Program-made: the position numbers and the translations under genes
Source: Brevundimonas sp.
GTDB taxonomy: Bacteria > Pseudomonadota > Alphaproteobacteria > Caulobacterales > Caulobacteraceae
Direction of reading: 5' to 3'
Assembly: GCA_027531145.1 (NCBI GenBank)
Contig: JAPZRF010000008.1
Coordinates: 1-64,000 of the forward strand
Length of the DNA stretch: 64,000 nucleotides
Shown here: positions 62,507 through 64,000 of the stretch, in pieces
Layout: every line of letters starts with the position of its first letter
Position numbering within the stretch: the stretch's first letter is position 1
Notes under the pieces: generated by a model
The model's input: only the letters and a program-made list of their open reading frames with translations
Databases searched by the model: none
What the model was told of the DNA's origin: nothing

Positions 62507-64000
62507 ATGAACGAACCGAAGGCGCGGCCCCGTCGCAAGCGCACGGCGGCGGCGACGACGCCTGACGCCGTCGAGATCGCCATGGATGTCGCCGCCGGGG
62601 CCGCGCCGTCCGAGGCGGCGATGGCGGTCCTCCGCAGCCATGCCAGACTTCTGGATCACCAGGGCGTGCTCGCGCGCAACGAGATCTTCCGGAACCGCAT
62701 CCGCTCGATCCGCGACATCGCCATCGCCGCCATGGTCGTCGCCCTCGTGGTGGCGGTCGGGGCCGTGGTGTGGAGCGCCAGCCGGACGACCGGCCTGGTC
62801 ATCCAGCCGTTTTCGGTGCCGCCAGAGCTGGTCGAGGACGGACTGGACGGCCGCGCCGTCGCCGCCCTGTTCCAGGACGAACTGGTCAGGCTGGACGCAG
62901 CGACCTCCTCACCCCGGCCGGCGGCCAGTTTCCGCAACGACTGGAGCGGGGCCATCTCCGTCGAGGTCGAGGCGGGCGGCCTGTCGCTGACCGGCGCCTA
63001 TACCGCCCTGACCCGCTGGCTGGGCCAGGAGACCTTCATCAGCGGCGGCCTGAGCCGGACCAGGGACGGACTGGAACTGGTCGTCCGTACCAGCGACGGT
63101 AGGGCGATCACCGTGAGGGGGCTTCCTGATCGGCCCGACGCCCTGATGAAGCAGGCGGCAGAACAGGTCTATGAACAGACCCAGCCCTATCGCTATTCAC
63201 AGTATCTCAGGACCTCGGGCCAGGGCCTGCCTGACGGCCCGGAGCAGCGGGCGCTTTACGGTCGCAGCCGGGCCATCCTGACGGCGCTTCTGGACAGTCG
63301 GTCGCAGATCGAACGCCTCTGGGCCTACAATGGCCTGGGCGTGGCCAGAGACACGACGACACGGGATTCCATCCCCATTATGGAGGCCGCCCTCGAGATC
63401 GATCCCGATCATCCCATCGTTCAGGTCAATCTGGCCGACCAGTGCCTGTTCCTCGGCCATGCCGAGGCCGCGCTCGGCCACAGTCAGAGCGTGGCGGTGT
63501 CCTGGTCCAACCCGCGCAATCGGGCCAAAGTCTCCGAAGACAGGCAGCAACGCCTGCCCCTCGTCTTCGCCGCCCGAGTGGCGGAACTTCAAGGGGATTG
63601 GCGGCAGGCACAGGATCTCTGGACTCGCGTCCTGAACAGCGGCCAACCAGGCACCTCGAATCCTCGCGATCTGCGCATGGCGGCCCTGATCGCCCTGCAT
63701 CAGCCCTCAGCGCTTCAGCGCCTGATCGAGGACGATGCCCTCAGGTCGGCGGGCCGTCAGCCCCCCCGGGACCCCCTGCTCCCTCTCCGGGCCGCGGCGG
63801 CCGCGAGCCTGGACCAGTGGCCACAGGCGTTGGCGGCGCTGGAGGCCTTCGAGGCGGAGGTGGCTCCGACCCTCGACCTGCGCGACAGGACGGACCGCAT
63901 GACCTTCCTCTGGCCCCGCCTCGCCTATGCCCGGGCGCGGACCGGTGATCTGGCCGGGGCCCGGACCCTGATCGCGGCCACGCCTCTGGACTGTTACCTG
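62507..64000 (+). CDS. TPR-containing membrane protein (3' end outside window)
   Basis: A frame of 498 codons open to the right edge, missed by the ORF track because it has no stop. It begins MNEPKARPRRKRTAAATTPDAVEIAMDVAAGAAPSEAAMAVL, has one membrane helix (IAIAAMVVALVVAVGAVVW, about 70-88), a periplasmic domain (TTGLVIQPFSVPPELVEDGLDGRAVAALFQDELVRLD) and then TPR-like helices (IPIMEAALEIDPDHPIVQVNLADQCLFLGHAEAAL). Similar proteins occur in Caulobacterales, function unknown. Confidence 0.8.
   Translation, partial: MNEPKARPRRKRTAAATTPDAVEIAMDVAAGAAPSEAAMAVLRSHARLLDHQGVLARNEIFRNRIRSIRDIAIAAMVVALVVAVGAVVWSASRTTGLVIQPFSVPPELVEDGLDGRAVAALFQDELVRLDAATSSPRPAASFRNDWSGAISVEVEAGGLSLTGAYTALTRWLGQETFISGGLSRTRDGLELVVRTSDGRAITVRGLPDRPDALMKQAAEQVYEQTQPYRYSQYLRTSGQGLPDGPEQRALYGRSRAILTALLDSRSQIERLWAYNGLGVARDTTTRDSIPIMEAALEIDPDHPIVQVNLADQCLFLGHAEAALGHSQSVAVSWSNPRNRAKVSEDRQQRLPLVFAARVAELQGDWRQAQDLWTRVLNSGQPGTSNPRDLRMAALIALHQPSALQRLIEDDALRSAGRQPPRDPLLPLRAAAAASLDQWPQALAALEAFEAEVAPTLDLRDRTDRMTFLWPRLAYARARTGDLAGARTLIAATPLDCYL

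Overview
The window reads as chromosome from a high-GC alphaproteobacterium of the Caulobacterales, most likely a Brevundimonas-like member of the Caulobacteraceae. This is inferred from gene content, not from a search: SpmX (a polar localisation factor of stalked bacteria), the flagellar regulators FlbT and FlaF, a tRNA-His with A73 and no templated G-1:C73 pair, bc1 complex genes, UPF0262, DUF2948, DUF1489 and DUF1285 genes, and branched-chain acyl-CoA catabolism.

Layout. (1) 1-6.6 kb looks like the end of an integrated mobile element. It holds a ParB-methyltransferase fusion and a DUF5681 protein, a divergent pair made of a predicted PD-(D/E)XK-type nuclease and a short XRE regulator, and a tightly coupled DUF3489-DUF2924-large serine recombinase operon. 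It stops short of a tRNA-Ser. (2) 7-18.8 kb is core chromosome: a NUDIX/HD pair, a lipoprotein, a MoxR ATPase, a flagellar block (TPR FlbA-like protein divergent from flbT-flaF), a decayed flagellin remnant, a small RNA-like unit carrying a 17-nt perfect complement of the 16S rRNA 3' end, then an esterase, ExoD, DUF3008, an amidohydrolase and a LytTR-GNAT-isovaleryl-CoA dehydrogenase operon. (3) 20-28 kb: spmX, mgtE, tRNA-Leu, a FliN-like protein, lipB, a Phd/PIN toxin-antitoxin pair coupled to a DUF805 membrane protein, and the propionyl-CoA carboxylase alpha subunit. (4) 28-38 kb: an S41-like protein, msrB, tRNA-Thr, the murA-DUF2948-UPF0262-infA-maf-RNase G-like-yacG block, tRNA-Phe, and an exbB-exbD-tonB operon with terminator. 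(5) 38-49.5 kb: tRNA-His, a cNMP/patatin protein, the leucine pathway genes mccB, enoyl-CoA hydratase and mccA with long hairpin repeats between them, DUF1489, a MATE exporter and xthA. (6) 49.6-64 kb: a Cys-rich repeat protein, an MBL hydrolase with enoyl-CoA hydratase, a GNAT-DUF1285-NUDIX-cca-GATase block, hemF with a frameshifted monooxygenase gene, trmL, petABC, pirin, and a TPR membrane protein cut by the window end.

How the genes connect. Isovaleryl-CoA dehydrogenase, MCC alpha and beta and a hydratase cover successive steps of leucine breakdown, although ivd lies about 20 kb from the others. PccA serves propionyl-CoA use. The petABC products, hemF and trmL sit together near respiration and haem supply. 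ExbB-ExbD-TonB energises outer-membrane receptors. The most unusual signals are the 16S-complementary leader unit, the flagellin remnant beside flbT/flaF, the one-base insertion that breaks the ABM gene, the perfect 31-bp inverted repeat after mccB, the nuclease/regulator pair, and the recombinase operon with its two uncharacterised partners.
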